In this document: positions 63,401 through 64,000 of the stretch, one piece after another
Numbering within the stretch: the first letter of the stretch is position 1
Layout: the number at the start of each line of letters is the position of its first letter
Assembly: GCA_947306175.1 (NCBI GenBank)
Contig: CAMZFV010000002.1
Span: 62,001 to 126,000 of the forward strand
DNA length: 64,000 nt
DNA from: an uncultured Prevotellaceae bacterium
Lineage (GTDB): Bacteria; Bacteroidota; Bacteroidia; Bacteroidales; Muribaculaceae
Direction of reading: 5' to 3'
The notes under the pieces: generated by a model
The model's input: the letters and a program-made list of their open reading frames with translations, nothing else
Database searches by the model: none
What the model was told of the DNA's origin: nothing
Program-made: the position numbers and the translations under genes

Positions 63401-63899
63401 CCTTGTCATCTGCTTCATAGAGGGATTGTCCCATCGGGATGGTGATTTTGTTGCCTGACAGGGTTCCCCTTACCCACACGTTGTTGTAACCGCTTACAGG
63501 AGCTTCGATATACACCGTCGTCCCATTGGGCGCAATAACGACCCTTGTAACACTATGTTCCATCCAGGCGTTAGAGCCTTTGCCAAGGACGTAGCTGAAG
63601 TGGTCAAAATACATCACATCGCCATCGGGTTGTTCGTCGATGACTGCTTTAGTACCGCTACTGAGCAGTTTGGTTTCAGGCTTGGCCATAGCCTTGTGGG
63701 CTTCGGCCTTGGCCTTGAACTCTTCGACGAACGCTTGTCGTGCAGCCTCTGTCTTGGCCTTATGGACCTCGGCGCGAGCCTTGGCCTGCTGGGCGAAGAC
63801 TGACTGCTTGGCGGGATGGTGGTCGCGCCACGAGTCAGTACCCGCCGAGGCACTCACCGCAATGGTGAGGCCTAATAGTAGAAATAGAAATTTCTTCAT
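60429..63899 (-). CDS. Large secreted five-fold repeat protein with C-terminal dockerin
   Basis: 1156 residues. Signal peptide MKKFLFLLLGLTIAVSASAG, then a charged helical stretch rich in Ala, Lys and Glu (residues about 30-80). Five modules of about 160-178 residues start near residues 86, 264, 429, 595 and 755, each with a QPxGE/DG-type opening, YAPDGETVYIQD, GxWVKGT, GKITIPLGQYI and a VTYTIDGDNLVMDN ending. A separate C-terminal domain (about 915-1095) with an SIxTDNDQLF segment and a VVYLEVFEHSD strand follows. The end is a dockerin pair, DVNGDGVVSVVD and DFNGDQQVNVAD. The repeats look like beta-sandwich or beta-propeller-like modules; no family recognised. Function unknown. Convergent with the LRR pair. 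Confidence 0.82.
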   Translation of the reverse strand: MKKFLFLLLGLTIAVSASAGTDSWRDHHPAKQSVFAQQAKARAEVHKAKTEAARQAFVEEFKAKAEAHKAMAKPETKLLSSGTKAVIDEQPDGDVMYFDHFSYVLGKGSNAWMEHSVTRVVIAPNGTTVYIEAPVSGYNNVWVRGTLSGNKITIPMGQSLYEADDKGNSLKMVWGTIAKDDDDNFAAKPKNNVSNATYTIDVENNTITLDNTNFEPTGPNFSELNVSVGTSGLLVVWDYELDEEYIHSYSLECASYYQPKQSTTPIYDDPDGEMFTYRRSGGCIDSKYTEGEQEGTVSVIYAPDGETVYISDIAACDREYTWVKGTIRDGKIVVPLGQYIYNNNSDVASVIGWAQCVWDNDEEKYIISLDPRAATVTYTIDGDNLVMDNTRESNGVREGLAVFDHLNGSDYFTDFCFEWNTEFIGSPHVIYDQPSGYVLTAKHAASTLDIDSQGIFDNECWAKIVIDPNNNTAYLQNPFAFAPEGSWVKGTLNGNTITIPLGQYVYWDEDYGQGVKLAWGTAQMNDGNYEIVVDPTVTEVTFTANNDGTVTLDNTSSGVDGDGAIGLVALWVWDGGDVPYSLEWDSEYTSAEMPTVITEQPEGELVTYLRNNQGINYNYDSIIDIDAEYRVVYAPDGETVYIQDPIAYVDAGTWVTGTLVNGKITVPLGQYIFWSDDGYGVLLEWGINTLDGKSYKFTSDPSVTEVTYTINGDYLVMDNSGPGDNGDGAVGLAATWDDGDGTIFLEFTPSTPIEVIEEEPEGELVEYDRSGMGIHTPDPLFKNRDLDQPWFAIQEGKILVVYAPDGETVYIQDIVDCGYYYNRGSWVQGTVNDARTKITIPLGQGVFYDGESGEYQILAWGSTSVGAPDEYGNETVIFTPDASVQTVTFTIQNGCMSMDNSTGATIEDLDALYDQYYNEEIDYETFQERMALLCQNTGLAYMTTGGEWTGEANWGTKMSIEHAAVPADPQVRRWYDAENEGGDSELFFYLPRLDVDGYALLPENISYSIYTDNDQLFTFDAQHYNLDADITEVPYAVWSNDNIYKLNEGYCDFFRTNAEGFEPFFTWRIGIQAHYTVDGVKNSSNIVYLEVFEHSDAIPGDVNGDGVVSVVDVTKLIDCLLGGDFSDINVENADFNGDQQVNVADVTALIDWLLGN

Positions 63900-64000
63900 A
63901 AGCTAATAGTTTATTATGGTTAATAATTAGAGGAATTATAGTCAATGATCTGGGTTGGGTAACGTACTATATGGAATGCGCCATAAGTATGTTGCAAATA
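63900..64000. other. Upstream region of the five-fold repeat gene, cut by the window edge
   Basis: AT-rich leader. The last bases (ttgcaaata) could be the start of a minus-strand TAnnTTTG box, but the box would extend past the window, so it cannot be confirmed. Confidence 0.3.

Overview
The window looks like a chromosomal segment of a gut-type Bacteroidales bacterium (Muribaculaceae/Prevotella-like; family-level placement is inference). The grounds are: the Bacteroidota promoter signature (TTTG or TTG, about 20 nt, then TAnnTTTG) in front of many genes with few Shine-Dalgarno sites; a fused NuoCD and a Complex I cluster without NuoE, NuoF and NuoG; an F-ATPase gene order starting atpD-atpC with a short epsilon and an N-terminally extended subunit a; menaquinone genes (menA, menG); a TonB-dependent receptor; many small lipoproteins; and secreted proteins ending in dockerin repeats. 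I see no rRNA, tRNA, insertion sequence, integrase or CRISPR array.

Layout. 1-41: 5' end of a leftward gene. 275-2012: phoH and menG. 2172-7217: a lipoprotein, a membrane protein, the leftward acpP-fabF-rnc cluster and rnz. 7265-15450: a YfhO-type membrane protein, a repeat-rich secreted protein, menA-queA, a DUF805 protein and pfkA. 15961-21663: a very large alpha-2-macroglobulin-like protein without the thioester motif. 22138-24705: a membrane protein with a winged-helix regulator, then an ECF sigma factor with a putative anti-sigma and a Spy/CpxP-like protein. 24793-25920: an AAA ATPase behind three copies of a dyad operator. 26045-33060: an AraC regulator divergent from a five-gene TolC/HlyD/YbhF-S-R exporter operon. 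33135-35398: three lipoproteins. 35599-37827: a TonB-dependent receptor.

38077-55235 is the centrepiece: one uninterrupted co-directional run of 18 genes in which the whole F1Fo ATP synthase set (atpD-C-B-E-F-H-A-G) sits inside the Complex I set (nuoA-B-CD-H | atp | nuoI-J-K-L-M-N). A strong promoter lies before nuoA and a terminator-like hairpin after nuoN. The run encodes a proton-pumping, menaquinone-linked dehydrogenase of 11 Nuo functions (10 genes) plus the ATP synthase that uses its gradient; menA and menG elsewhere in the window fit this.

55549-63899: two tandem leucine-rich-repeat secreted proteins and a convergent 1156-residue protein with a five-fold repeat. All three end in a dockerin type I-like Ca-binding pair.

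Structure not explained by genes includes: a family of hairpins each followed by AAGTTTAGRGTTT; short degenerate repeats (taggcat, ctagat and gagttag types) between or at the ends of genes; an orphan terminator with an upstream -7 box at 15526-15727 that could mark a small RNA; and an orphan promoter-hairpin pair at 9615-9716.
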